Origin: Prevotella lacticifex
GTDB taxonomy: Bacteria > Bacteroidota > Bacteroidia > Bacteroidales > Bacteroidaceae
NCBI RefSeq assembly: GCF_019973375.1
Contig: NZ_BPTV01000001.1
Location: forward strand, 2,435,104 to 2,499,103
Direction of reading: 5' to 3'
DNA length: 64,000 nt
Shown: positions 36,374-44,559 of the stretch, piece after piece
Layout of the letters: the number at the start of each line of letters is the position of its first letter
Position numbering within the stretch: the first letter of the stretch is position 1
The notes under the pieces: model-generated
Seen by the model: the letters and a program-made list of their open reading frames with translations, nothing else
What the model was told of the DNA's origin: nothing
The model's database searches: none
Made by a program: the position numbers and the translations under genes

Positions 36374-37519
36374 ATGGCAAGGAATATGATATTTTTCGCA
36401 GTATTGTTCGTTGTACTGCTCGTCGCTCCCGACGTTTATATAGCTACGGAGTACATCAATCCGTCGGCATCAGGAATCGTGAAGGTGCTATGGTGGCTGC
36501 CTACGGTTCTCACGCTGACGTGCTTTGTCCTTGCCAACCGCGAGATAATGCACAACACATCGATGCGCCTGTTCTTCGCCCTTGTGCTCTGTGTTGCCCT
36601 GCCGAAACTGCTGTTCGTCATCCTTCAGTTCGTTTTCAGCCCCGTAGTTGCACTCGTGACGGCACTGGTTCCCGTGGCACTTTTTGCCTACGGGTTCTTC
36701 TTCGGGTGGCGGCGGATTGTCGTGAGGAAAGCCGTCTGCGAGTCGGAACTGTTGCCACAGTCCTTCGACGGTTACCGCATCCTTCAGCTCAGCGACCTGC
36801 ACATCGGAACATTCCTGAAGAATAAGTCGTTCATACGCAAACTCGTCAATGTCGTAAACGAGCAGCATGCCGACCTAATCGTCTTCACCGGCGATCTCGT
36901 TAACGTGCGGGCCGACGAGGTGAGACCGTTCGTCAGTGATCTGTCGAAAATGGTGTCGAAGGACGGCGTGCTCAGTGTCATGGGCAATCACGACTACTGC
37001 GAATACGGTCAGGACCACTCCGAAGAATATAAGAAGCGCAACCAGAATGTCCTTCACTATTTTGAGCGCAAGATGGGATGGCGGCTGCTCGACAATGAGC
37101 ATGTTACGATAGGCCGTCTGCGCCAGGCCAATGGTGAGAATATCAGTGAGTCGATAGCCATTATCGGTGTGGAGAATATCTCCAAGCCGCCGTTCCCCGA
37201 CTACGGTAACCTTGCCGTGGCTATGGGTGAGCTGCCTAAGGGAATGTTCAAGGTGCTCCTAAGCCATGACCCTTCGCACTGGCGGCGTGGTGTGCTCCAT
37301 AAGACCGATATTGCGCTTACGCTCAGCGGTCATACTCATGCCGGACAGTTGAAGATTGGAAAGTTCTCGCCGTCGAAGTGGGCCTACAACGAGTGGGGAG
37401 GCAAGTACACCGAGGGCAATTCCATGCTGTATGTGTCGACGGGCGTGGGCGGTACGGTGCCGTTCCGTTTCGGGGCCTGGCCTGAGATAAATATCATAAC
37501 CCTGAAGCGCAAGGGCTGA
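36374..37519 (+). CDS. Membrane-anchored metallophosphoesterase (YkuE/YaeI-like)
   Basis: 381 residues. Four hydrophobic segments fill the first 120 residues or so, then a calcineurin-like phosphoesterase domain with the metal motifs LSDLHIG, FTGDLVN, GNHDYCEYG, LLSHDPSHW and GHTHAGQ. Five-motif order and spacing are intact, so it should be an active dinuclear metal enzyme. The topology (N-terminal helices, then soluble domain) matches YaeI/YkuE-type proteins, some of which act on lipid-linked phosphates; the substrate is not known here. Divergent from susC, transcribed alone. Confidence 0.9.
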   Translation: MARNMIFFAVLFVVLLVAPDVYIATEYINPSASGIVKVLWWLPTVLTLTCFVLANREIMHNTSMRLFFALVLCVALPKLLFVILQFVFSPVVALVTALVPVALFAYGFFFGWRRIVVRKAVCESELLPQSFDGYRILQLSDLHIGTFLKNKSFIRKLVNVVNEQHADLIVFTGDLVNVRADEVRPFVSDLSKMVSKDGVLSVMGNHDYCEYGQDHSEEYKKRNQNVLHYFERKMGWRLLDNEHVTIGRLRQANGENISESIAIIGVENISKPPFPDYGNLAVAMGELPKGMFKVLLSHDPSHWRRGVLHKTDIALTLSGHTHAGQLKIGKFSPSKWAYNEWGGKYTEGNSMLYVSTGVGGTVPFRFGAWPEINIITLKRKG

Positions 37520-37717
37520 TGCCTGCAGACCACCTCATGTATTGAGTATGCATTGAGATGGTGTGGGCAATATCAGGTTGTGCGCGCTAAATTTCAACAT
37601 AAGAGAGAATGGGACAGAAATAGAATGTTGACTATGGAATGTAAAAGTAATTCGTATTATACTGTGTCTCGCTCTGCCTTTGTATTGTGTTGTTTTTAAT
37701 CGGTTACATACCATTTA
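37520..37717. other. Intergenic stretch, nothing recognised
   Basis: No gene, hairpin or repeat seen between the phosphoesterase stop and the palindrome array. Confidence 0.5.
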
Positions 37718-37810
37718 GCGTTGCGAAACGGTTCGTTTAGAACGCAAAACGGCCCATTTCGTGAGCAGAAATGGACCGTTTTGCGAGCCGAAATGATATG
37801 TTTCGGAATG
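37718..37810. repeat. AAACGGWCCGTTT palindrome array, locus 3
   Basis: Reverse complement of the 27.8-kb element over about 90 bases with few changes, including the GAGCCGAAATGATATGTTTC end. Marks it as a mobile or copied unit with a defined end. Confidence 0.85.
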
Positions 37811-38059
37811 ATGATAATCAGATAATAGCAAAGGCATATCAAAAGTGCAGTCCTTCTGAAATACTTTTACATTTCCACACAACCTACACGCATACAACAC
37901 CCCATAATTGCAGTCGACAACCAACGGCAGACAGCAATAAGGTTTATTCGTCGGCGGAGGGCCATGAGAGCCGCCCCCGCAAAGAATCCATAAACGCACA
38001 CCCGTGGATTGATGACAGCCCCTACTCTGTCCGATATCCTATCCAAGACACTGATAATT

Positions 38060-38565
38060 AAACATTTGCAGCACTTAACCGCCGTAGGGACAGGGTTTAT
38101 CCCTGTCCTACCAGCTGCGGGGTAGCAACCCTAATTCTTATCCGCTGCTGCGGGGCATTTGCTTTGTATCTTGTCCGCCGTTTGTAGGTCGGGGATAAAC
38201 CCCGTTCCTACGGCGGATGCGTGCAACACTTTGGCTACCAATGGATTATCAAGGTGATTGCAGCACTTGGCCTCCGTAGGGGTGGGGTTTATCCCCACTC
38301 TCGCTGCTGCGGGGCATTTGTTTTGTATCTTGTCCGCTGTTGGTAGGACGGGGATAAACCCCGTCCCTACGGCGGATGCATGCAACACTTTGGCCATCAA
38401 TGAATTATCAAAGAGATTGCAGCACTTGGCCTCCGTAGGGGTGGGGTTTATCCCCGCCCTCGCTGCTGCGGTATATTTACTTCAATTCTTGTCCGTTGTT
38501 GCAAGGACGGGGATAAACCCCGTCCCTACGGCGAATGCGTGCAACACATTAATTATCAATGTGTT
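38060..38565. repeat. GGGGATAAACCCC hairpin repeat cluster, locus 6 (largest)
   Basis: Six alternating modules near 38095, 38190, 38284, 38350, 38448 and 38510, with regular linkers of two kinds: GCTGCTGCGGGGCATTTG plus CTTGTCCG, and ATGCGTGCAACACTTTGG plus a TTATCAA-containing end. The period is about 165-170 bases for a module pair. Frames across it encode short repetitive peptides, which I treat as non-coding. Confidence 0.88.
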
Positions 38566-38713
38566 GTCAACGTGACCATTTCATCGTAAACACATTGTCA
38601 ACATGATTCCATTGCAGGGTGCGGAAAGACAGAGTTAGAAGCCGTCCAAAATCAAGGGGGCCGAGCAACGGTTGCGCGAGCGGTGTCACGGATAGAAATC
38701 AGTGGCTGAGGAG

Positions 38714-39637
38714 TTACTTCCGGGTGGGGATATTGAACTCGGTGACCTTGCTTATGCTCTTCTTTCCTTGCAGGACGGCGAGGGCAAACTTTGCATTGCC
38801 GTTGGCAAGACGCTTGTCGGCTCTGACAAAAGCGGTATAGACGATGCCCTGACCGGGAGCGAGACTCTCGACAATGATGCTCGGGGTGATGGATATGTGG
38901 CGGTTGCCGGTGGTCTCGACAACCGACGGCACGACATTGAAGAGGGTCTGCTGACCGCGGTTGTAGATCTCGAACGTCACCTTAGCGTCCTCATTACGGC
39001 TGAGAGTACCGTCCTCGTTGGCATCGACGAAGCGTGCATTGGCAATCTCGATGTTCGGAGTATAAGTAACGCCCTGAGGGATAATCTGGAAATGCGACGT
39101 CCCGTTAGGCACCACCGTTGTTGGCTCTGATGCCGAATAGCCAGGGTTGCCGGATGCCGGGGCCGACGGTACAAGATTGGTAGTATCTGATGGTGAGAAC
39201 GTTATGCGGTCGTCACCCGAGTTGGTGGCGTCGAAGCCGCTCTCGTCGGGAGCCCCGGTATTGGAGCCACTATAGCTGTAGATATCGTCATTACCGTTGT
39301 CGGCGAAGTTGCCCGAGGGTGCTTGCCGCTGGCTGCCGTTGTCATAGGGGTTGTAGCCGCGCTGCTTATTGCGCTGCACCTGGTCGTAGTGGTCGTGTAC
39401 ACGCTGCTGGTCGGCTTTGTCGGCCACCGACCCGATGACAGCGCCCACGGCCGCACCGCCGGCCATTCCGACGATAGAGCCGAGATCGGAGCCACGCGGT
39501 CCGTTGGAGATACCGCCAATGGCCGACCCTATAATGCTGCCAAATGTGGCGCCGGCATATGCACCGGCTCCGGTGTAGGTATCACAGCCGCTCAAGAGTA
39601 TTGCGCCGGCTGCCAGATAAACGATTCCCTTTTTCAT
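38714..39637 (-). CDS. Glycine-zipper lipoprotein with C-terminal beta domain
   Basis: 307 residues. Lipobox LLSGC (Cys18). Residues 23-75 form a glycine-zipper (YAGATFGSIIGSAIGG, GMAGGAAVGAVIGS), as in 17-kDa antigen/OmpA-type lipoproteins that insert in or span membranes. A basic/glutamine stretch and a long S/N/P-rich linker follow, then a C-terminal domain (residues about 190-305) with DANEDGTLSRNEDAKVTFEIYNRG, an Ig-like/CARDB-style module with a possible DxNxDG calcium loop. Likely an envelope structural protein. Minus-strand TATCTTTG at 39673-39666 is a plausible -7 box. Confidence 0.82.
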   Translation of the reverse strand: MKKGIVYLAAGAILLSGCDTYTGAGAYAGATFGSIIGSAIGGISNGPRGSDLGSIVGMAGGAAVGAVIGSVADKADQQRVHDHYDQVQRNKQRGYNPYDNGSQRQAPSGNFADNGNDDIYSYSGSNTGAPDESGFDATNSGDDRITFSPSDTTNLVPSAPASGNPGYSASEPTTVVPNGTSHFQIIPQGVTYTPNIEIANARFVDANEDGTLSRNEDAKVTFEIYNRGQQTLFNVVPSVVETTGNRHISITPSIIVESLAPGQGIVYTAFVRADKRLANGNAKFALAVLQGKKSISKVTEFNIPTRK

Positions 39638-39894
39638 AGTTACATGTGTATTCTTTTCAAGATTGCAAAGATATACAATTATTGTGAAACATGCAACGAC
39701 AAATCCCTATTAATCGGTGGGGGATTCCCTATTTCACCCCCGCAAGACAGGACGGAACACCGACGGATGCCGATAACGAAAAGAATATGTTCCAAAACAA
39801 ACACTCAGGCTCCACAAGAAGATCGTGATGGGAATGAACACCATCGTTTATGAATGGCGAGAACCCGGCAAAACTCATAATAATCGTCCTATAC

Positions 39895-39995
39895 TCCTTT
39901 CTATACCCCGCCCTACCCTCCTTTCTAAACTGCTGAGATTTGTATTCGGGAGAATTATATTGCACCTTTGCACCGAAATTACAATCAGCCTTAAT
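39895..39995 (+). repeat. Promoter-bearing dispersed repeat, copy 5
   Basis: Pyrimidine block with CTACCCTCCTTTCTA, TTTG at 39939-39942, a 20-base spacer and CACCTTTG at 39963-39970 (one change in the -7 box), then CACCGAAATTACAATCAGCC as in copies 3 and 4. No gene follows on the plus strand. Confidence 0.75.
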
Positions 39996-40177
39996 CAAGA
40001 CAATTACGACGGTTGTACATCCCTGTTCAGTCATTTTGGCATCAGCGTATAATCAAAAGAAATTCAGCCACTGATTCAAGGATAATAATACGGCACGCAC
40101 TTTTCACCTCCATAATATGGTACGCATACCTATATATATTCCATAATCAGCACTTTGATTCCTAAGTAAGAGCCTTT
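39996..40177. other. Intergenic stretch, AT-rich
   Basis: No feature recognised. Confidence 0.4.
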
Positions 40178-40240
40178 ATGGGATTCGGATTCTCATCGGG
40201 AAGTGGCGGCGGCAGACGGAATGACGCCCCCGGACAATAA
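40178..40240 (+). CDS. Possible 20-residue glycine/serine-rich peptide
   Basis: ATG at 40178 to TAA at 40238-40240, encoding a G/S-rich start followed by GRRNDAPGQ. Its composition is unlike the AT-rich flank. No promoter box close by; copy 5 of the promoter repeat lies 200 bases upstream on the same strand. Very tentative. Confidence 0.2.
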   Translation: MGFGFSSGSGGGRRNDAPGQ

Positions 40241-40241
40241 C

Positions 40242-40273
40242 GAAAAAGGCACTGCCACGAGGACAGTGCCTTA
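40242..40273 (-). terminator. Intrinsic terminator of cysK
   Basis: On the minus strand AAGGCACTG, a 9-base loop and CAGTGCCTTTTT: a strong stem with a T-run, 43 bases past the cysK stop. Confidence 0.88.
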
Positions 40274-40315
40274 GGATAAGATTTTGTACAATTATGATTG
40301 AATGGCTAAATTCGC

Positions 40316-41263
40316 TTATAGAGGATACTCGTCGAAGGCGTAGAGCACTGTCGACAGGTAGCGCTCACCGGTGTCCGGGAGCAGGGCTACGATGGTCTTG
40401 CCCTTGTTCTCAGGCCGCTTGGCAATTTCGGTAGCCGCGAAGGCAGCAGCACCGGAGGAAATTCCCACGAGGACACCGTCCTTCTGGGCAATCTGACGGC
40501 CTGCGAGGATGGCCTGGTCGTTCTCGACATCGAACACCTCATCGATGACTTTCGGGTCGTAGGTCTTTGGCACGAAACCGGCACCGATACCCTGAATCTT
40601 GTGTGGACCGCTGGCACCGCCCTTCAGCACCGGTGATGCCTTTGGCTCTACGGCAACAATCTTCACGTAAGGATTCTTCTCCTTGAGGTATTTGGCCACA
40701 CCGCTGACGGTACCGCCGGTACCTACGCCAGCGACGAAGATGTCGACCTTGCCGTCGGTGTCCTCCCAGATCTCACGGCCGGTGGTCTCGTAGTGTTTCT
40801 GCGGGTTAGCCGGATTCTCAAACTGTTCGAGGATTACCGAGCCCGGGATGGAGTCGCGAAGCTCCTCGGCAGCCTTGATGGCTCCCGGCATACCGTCCTT
40901 GCCGCTGGTGAGTTTCACCTGTGCGCCATAGGCCTTCACGAGGTTCCGGCGCTCCACGCTCATCGTCTCAGGCATGGTGAGGATGAGTTTATAGCCTTTG
41001 ACCGCTGAGACGAGGGCCAGACCGACACCGGTGTTGCCGCTGGTAGGCTCGATAATGGTTGCTCCGGGCTTGAGGGTTCCGGCCTTCTCGGCAGCCTCAA
41101 TCATGGCTAAAGCAATACGGTCCTTGACGCTGCCGCCGGGGTTGAACGACTCCACCTTGGCAATGACAGGGGTGTCGAGGCCGCGTGAGGCTGAATAATT
41201 CGCGAGTTCTACTAATGGAGTGTGACCGATGAGATCGGTAATCTTCTTTGCTATCTTTGTCAT
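40316..41263 (-). CDS. cysK: Cysteine synthase A (O-acetylserine sulfhydrylase)
   Basis: Makes cysteine from O-acetylserine and sulfide. 315 residues, standard length. The PLP lysine is K47 in SFNPGGSVKDR, the phosphate-binding substrate loop PTSGNTG is at 73-79, and the second PLP-phosphate loop GTGGTVSG is present. It lies 118 bases downstream of metY on the same strand; the gap contains a CCCGAG/CTCGGG hairpin and a perfect palindrome, so it may have its own regulated promoter as well as read-through. A terminator follows. Confidence 0.96.
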   Translation of the reverse strand: MTKIAKKITDLIGHTPLVELANYSASRGLDTPVIAKVESFNPGGSVKDRIALAMIEAAEKAGTLKPGATIIEPTSGNTGVGLALVSAVKGYKLILTMPETMSVERRNLVKAYGAQVKLTSGKDGMPGAIKAAEELRDSIPGSVILEQFENPANPQKHYETTGREIWEDTDGKVDIFVAGVGTGGTVSGVAKYLKEKNPYVKIVAVEPKASPVLKGGASGPHKIQGIGAGFVPKTYDPKVIDEVFDVENDQAILAGRQIAQKDGVLVGISSGAAAFAATEIAKRPENKGKTIVALLPDTGERYLSTVLYAFDEYPL

Positions 41264-41285
41264 TTTTCTTTCCTTTCTTTATATT

Positions 41286-41298
41286 GTGATTGAATCAC
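41286..41298. promoter_or_regulatory. Palindrome before cysK, candidate operator
   Basis: GTGATTGAATCAC is a perfect inverted repeat centred on one G, 22 bases upstream of the cysK start codon. Placement suggests a repressor or leader element; no regulator is known. Confidence 0.4.
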
Positions 41299-41381
41299 TG
41301 ATGAATGTTGAACTTTACTTTTCGTTATTTACAGCCCGAGGTCGCATCGCGAGGATTCGGTCTCGGGCGCGGGGATGGGGC

Positions 41382-42683
41382 TTATTTTTCGTTCTTCACA
41401 GCCTCAAAAGCCTGGTCGAGGTCGTCGATGAGGTCCTGATAGTGCTCCGTGCCGATGCTCAGGCGGATGGTGCCGTCGAAGATTCCCTGCTCTGAGGCTT
41501 CCTCGTCGCTGAGCTCTGAGTGTGTGGTACTCTTAGGATGGACGACGAGCGACTTCACGTCGGCGACATTGGCGAGGTCGGAGAAGATCTTCAGATGGTC
41601 GATGAAGTCCCATGCCTTCTGCTGCGAGCCGTCGATTTCAAAGGTGAAGATGCTGCCGGCGCCATTGGGGAAGTAGCGTTCGTAGAGCTCGTGGTTAGGA
41701 TGGTCGGGCAGCGACGGATGGTTGATCTTCTTCACCTGCGGCTGTGTCTTGAGATATTCGATGACCTTCAAGGTGTTGAACACGTGGCGTTCTACCCGCA
41801 GCGAGAGGGTCTCAAGGCCCTGAAGGAGCACCCATGCATTGAACGGCGAGATACATGCGCCCTCATCGCGAAGGAGAAGAGCCCGGACGCGGGTGGCGAA
41901 GGGTGCCGGCACCTTACCGAAGACGAGTCCGTGGTAGGATGGGTCGGGCTGTGTGAATCCGGGGAACTTATCGTTCTGGAAGTAGTCGAAGGTGCCTCCG
42001 TCGACGATTACGCCTCCCAAGGAGCTGCCATGACCACCGATGAACTTTGTTGCCGAGTGTACAACGATGTCGGCTCCATGCTCTATCGGGCGGATAAGAT
42101 AAGGAGTTCCGAAGGTGTTGTCGATGACCAATGGTATTCCGTGCTTATGAGCTATGGCCGCAGAGCGCTCAATATCACTGATGTTCGAGTTCGGGTTGCC
42201 AAGGGTCTCGATGTAAACGAGCTTCGTATTCGGACGGATGGCAGCCTCGAGAGCATCGTAGTCGTCAGGGTTGACGAACGTTGTGTCGATGCCATATCTG
42301 CTAAGGGTGTGCTTCAGCAGGTTGTACGTACCACCATAGATGGTCTCCGTCGCTACGACATGGTCGCCGGCATAGGCGAGATTGGTTATAGCATAGGTGA
42401 CAGCAGCGGCACCTGATGCCAGGGCGAGACCACCCACTCCTCCTTCCAGGGCGGCGACACGGTCCTCGAAGACTCCCTGTGTCGAATTGGTCAGACGACC
42501 GTAGATGTTTCCGGCATCTTTCAGATGGAAACGGTCACTGGCATGCTGTGCATTGTGAAAAACGTATGATGTGGTCTGATAGATAGGCACTGCGCGTGAG
42601 TCGGTAGCCGGGTCGGCAGTCTCCTGTCCTACATGAAGTTGAAGTGTCTCGAAGTGATACTTTTTCTGATTCTCTTTTGCCAT
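41382..42683 (-). CDS. metY: O-acetylhomoserine aminocarboxypropyltransferase (sulfhydrylase)
   Basis: PLP enzyme of the Cys/Met-metabolism family that makes homocysteine from O-acetylhomoserine and sulfide. 433 residues from the ATG at 42683, chosen over an upstream TTG because AAAGGAG sits 7 bases before it. Typical MetY features: ETLQLHVGQ start, VPIYQTTSYVF, IYGRLTNST, YGGTYNLL, and the PLP lysine K213 in SATKFIGGHGSSLGG. The length (above 420) and the N-terminal TDSRAVPIYQ favour MetY over cystathionine synthases. With cysK it forms a sulfide-assimilation locus. Confidence 0.94.
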   Translation of the reverse strand: MAKENQKKYHFETLQLHVGQETADPATDSRAVPIYQTTSYVFHNAQHASDRFHLKDAGNIYGRLTNSTQGVFEDRVAALEGGVGGLALASGAAAVTYAITNLAYAGDHVVATETIYGGTYNLLKHTLSRYGIDTTFVNPDDYDALEAAIRPNTKLVYIETLGNPNSNISDIERSAAIAHKHGIPLVIDNTFGTPYLIRPIEHGADIVVHSATKFIGGHGSSLGGVIVDGGTFDYFQNDKFPGFTQPDPSYHGLVFGKVPAPFATRVRALLLRDEGACISPFNAWVLLQGLETLSLRVERHVFNTLKVIEYLKTQPQVKKINHPSLPDHPNHELYERYFPNGAGSIFTFEIDGSQQKAWDFIDHLKIFSDLANVADVKSLVVHPKSTTHSELSDEEASEQGIFDGTIRLSIGTEHYQDLIDDLDQAFEAVKNEK

Positions 42684-42720
42684 AATCAATCTCCTTTAAT
42701 TGTTATTGTTTATCTGTGTG

Positions 42721-42751
42721 CAAAGGTACGGCGATTTCGGCATTCCCGAAA
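42721..42751 (-). promoter_or_regulatory. metY promoter
   Basis: Minus strand TACCTTTG (42728-42721) preceded at 19 bases by TTTC (42751-42748), one base off the -33 consensus. Leader of about 30 bases containing the ribosome-binding site. Confidence 0.7.
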
Positions 42752-42791
42752 TACCACACTATAGTCATTTCGCATACCACAAATGTGGTAT
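42751..42791. promoter_or_regulatory. Candidate operator upstream of metY
   Basis: ATACCAC-4-GTGGTAT (42774-42791) is a perfect inverted repeat, and a third ATACCAC half-site lies at 42751-42757, directly upstream of the -33 region. The arrangement fits a dimeric regulator of sulfur metabolism; the protein is unknown. Confidence 0.6.
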
Positions 42792-42894
42792 TCATCGCTT
42801 TTTCGGCCCAAAATCAGCCATTTCAGCAGTATTTAGGGCCTAATTTATCATGATTTCTAACATCTACGGCGGCAATCATGATACCATAAAATGG

Positions 42895-42919
42895 AAAAAG
42901 GCCGGGCTCAGCCCGACCT
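42895..42919 (-). terminator. Intrinsic terminator of the DoxX gene
   Basis: On the minus strand GGTCGGGCT, then AGCCCGGCC, then TTTTT. The stem is GC-rich and lies 120 bases past the DoxX stop. Confidence 0.8.
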
Positions 42920-43038
42920 ATATATATGTACAATCGGCCACCGTGGGTCAATTGCAAGCCACATGCCGAAGTGTAGATGTGGATTTTTCTCAGCGCGGGC
43001 AGCTACGTTACGAACCGCGAGAGAATGCCTGTTGCAGT

Positions 43039-43461
43039 CTAATCGGTGATATGTCCCTTTGTCAGGGCATACTTTCCGCCTCCCGTGAGGCACAGTACTG
43101 CAGCACCAAGGAGATAGAGCATCGGCAGCTCAATAGCCCATCCGCCCGTCATCGGGTCGACGGAGAAAATGTCACCGAGGTGAGCCATGAGGATGGCTAC
43201 GGCCATATTGCCGACCATCACCGCCGCAGCCACACGCGTCCAGGCCCCGACAACAATCAGCAGCGATGCCGCGAGCTCGGCAGCCAACGAGAAGTAAGCG
43301 ATGAAACCGGGCAAGCCGATGCCTGCAAGCATACCCTCGATGGCCGAAACACCATAGAGAAGTTTGTGGATACCATGGAAAAGCATGAGGCCGCCGGTCA
43401 TAAGGCGGAGCAGCAACAGTCCTAAATCGTTGTCGCGAAGGAAGTCTTTATCGAATGTCAT
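43039..43461 (-). CDS. DoxX family membrane protein
   Basis: 140 residues from the ATG at 43461 (MTFDKDFLRD). Four transmembrane helices: LLLLRLMTGGLMLFHG with the conserved H-G of DoxX, a GFIAYFSLAAELAASLLIVVG helix region, VAAAVMVGNMAVAILMAH, and a C-terminal LPMLYLLGAAVLCLTGGGKYAL. DoxX-like proteins are small quinone- or thiosulfate-associated membrane proteins; here no partner is adjacent. The next genes are on the opposite strand or behind a terminator. Confidence 0.88.
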   Translation of the reverse strand: MTFDKDFLRDNDLGLLLLRLMTGGLMLFHGIHKLLYGVSAIEGMLAGIGLPGFIAYFSLAAELAASLLIVVGAWTRVAAAVMVGNMAVAILMAHLGDIFSVDPMTGGWAIELPMLYLLGAAVLCLTGGGKYALTKGHITD

Positions 43462-43678
43462 AATAACTTGTTTTCGTTGCACCGGACAATAAAATAATGT
43501 GATTCTCTACTCCATCCAACAGCAGTCCGACTTTACCGACGAATGAAGATAATGGTAAGATAACGACATTGGGGACGATTTATTTTACGAACAGGTCATT
43601 ATTTTGGAATTATTCCACATATAATCACCCGCTATAAGATTATCCCGATGATGGCAGAAAAGAAAAAACGGCAAAAGA

Positions 43679-43709
43679 TTTGGACTTTACTGAATATTTT
43701 GTATATTTG
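43679..43709 (+). promoter_or_regulatory. Promoter of the ATPase/DUF4435 operon
   Basis: TTTG at 43679-43682, a 19-base spacer and TATATTTG at 43702-43709. This fixes the ATPase start at the ATG at 43737 rather than at 43680. Confidence 0.82.
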
Positions 43710-43736
43710 CATCATACATCTAAACAACGACTTACT

Positions 43737-44555
43737 ATGCAAGAATACGCTGACTACATCGTACAAATAGAGATTGACTCGCTGTGGAGCGGAAGGAAGC
43801 ACATCAAGTGGGACCTCGACAGAAAGGTTAATATCCTCAGTGGCATCAACGGCGAGGGCAAGAGCACTATATTAAATAAGGTGGTGAAAAGCTTGGGAAA
43901 GAGCGACAACATCTCGAGCCACGGTCTGCGCGGGGTTCATCTGAAGGTGTTTCCTGAGGATGCCACGCGCATCCGTTTCGACATGATCCGTTCTTTCGAC
44001 CGTCCGCTTCTCGACACCGACGCCATCAACAAGCTCGACATCTCGCTCGCCACGGAGCTCGACTGGCAACTGTATAAGCTGCAAAGGAAGTACCTCGACT
44101 ACCAGGTGAACATCGGGAACCGCATGATTGAGGCCCTGCAGAGCGGCTCGCCCGACGCGGCGAAGAAAGCCCAGGAGATTTCGGAGCCTAAAAAGAAGTT
44201 TCAGGATATCATGGACAAGCTCTTCTCCTACACCGGCAAGAAGATTATCCGGACGGAGAACGAAATCCGTTTCTCACAGATTGGCGAAACCCTCGTGCCC
44301 TATCAGCTGTCGAGCGGTGAGAAACAGATTCTCGCCATACTCCTTACGGTGCTCGTCGAGGACCAGCAGAACTACGTACTCTTTATGGATGAGCCCGAGG
44401 TGAGCCTGCATGTCGACTGGCAGAAGCAGCTCATCGACCTCATCCTCGAACTGAATCCCAATGTACAGATAATCCTCACGACTCACAGTCCGGCCGTAAT
44501 CATGAACGGATGGATGGACAAAGTGACTGAAGTTAGCGAGATAACGGATAAATAA
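43737..44555 (+). CDS. ABC/OLD-type AAA ATPase (partner of DUF4435 protein)
   Basis: 272 residues. Walker A GINGEGKST (36-44), signature LSSGEKQ (191-197), Walker B VLFMDEPE (214-221) and switch TTHSP (248-252): a complete single ABC-ATPase head of the AAA_15/AAA_21 class. The region between is short and helical, without a long coiled coil. It is followed after 4 bases by a DUF4435 gene, the ATPase-plus-TOPRIM pairing seen in PARIS and OLD-like defence systems. Codon use matches the flanking housekeeping genes, so the pair looks resident rather than newly acquired; a non-defence role remains possible. Confidence 0.88.
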   Translation: MQEYADYIVQIEIDSLWSGRKHIKWDLDRKVNILSGINGEGKSTILNKVVKSLGKSDNISSHGLRGVHLKVFPEDATRIRFDMIRSFDRPLLDTDAINKLDISLATELDWQLYKLQRKYLDYQVNIGNRMIEALQSGSPDAAKKAQEISEPKKKFQDIMDKLFSYTGKKIIRTENEIRFSQIGETLVPYQLSSGEKQILAILLTVLVEDQQNYVLFMDEPEVSLHVDWQKQLIDLILELNPNVQIILTTHSPAVIMNGWMDKVTEVSEITDK

Positions 44556-44559
44556 AGCT

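Noticed and set aside
38060..38565. Regularly spaced repeats that look like a CRISPR array
   Set aside because: Modules alternate in orientation, have conserved rather than unique linkers, and no cas gene is near.
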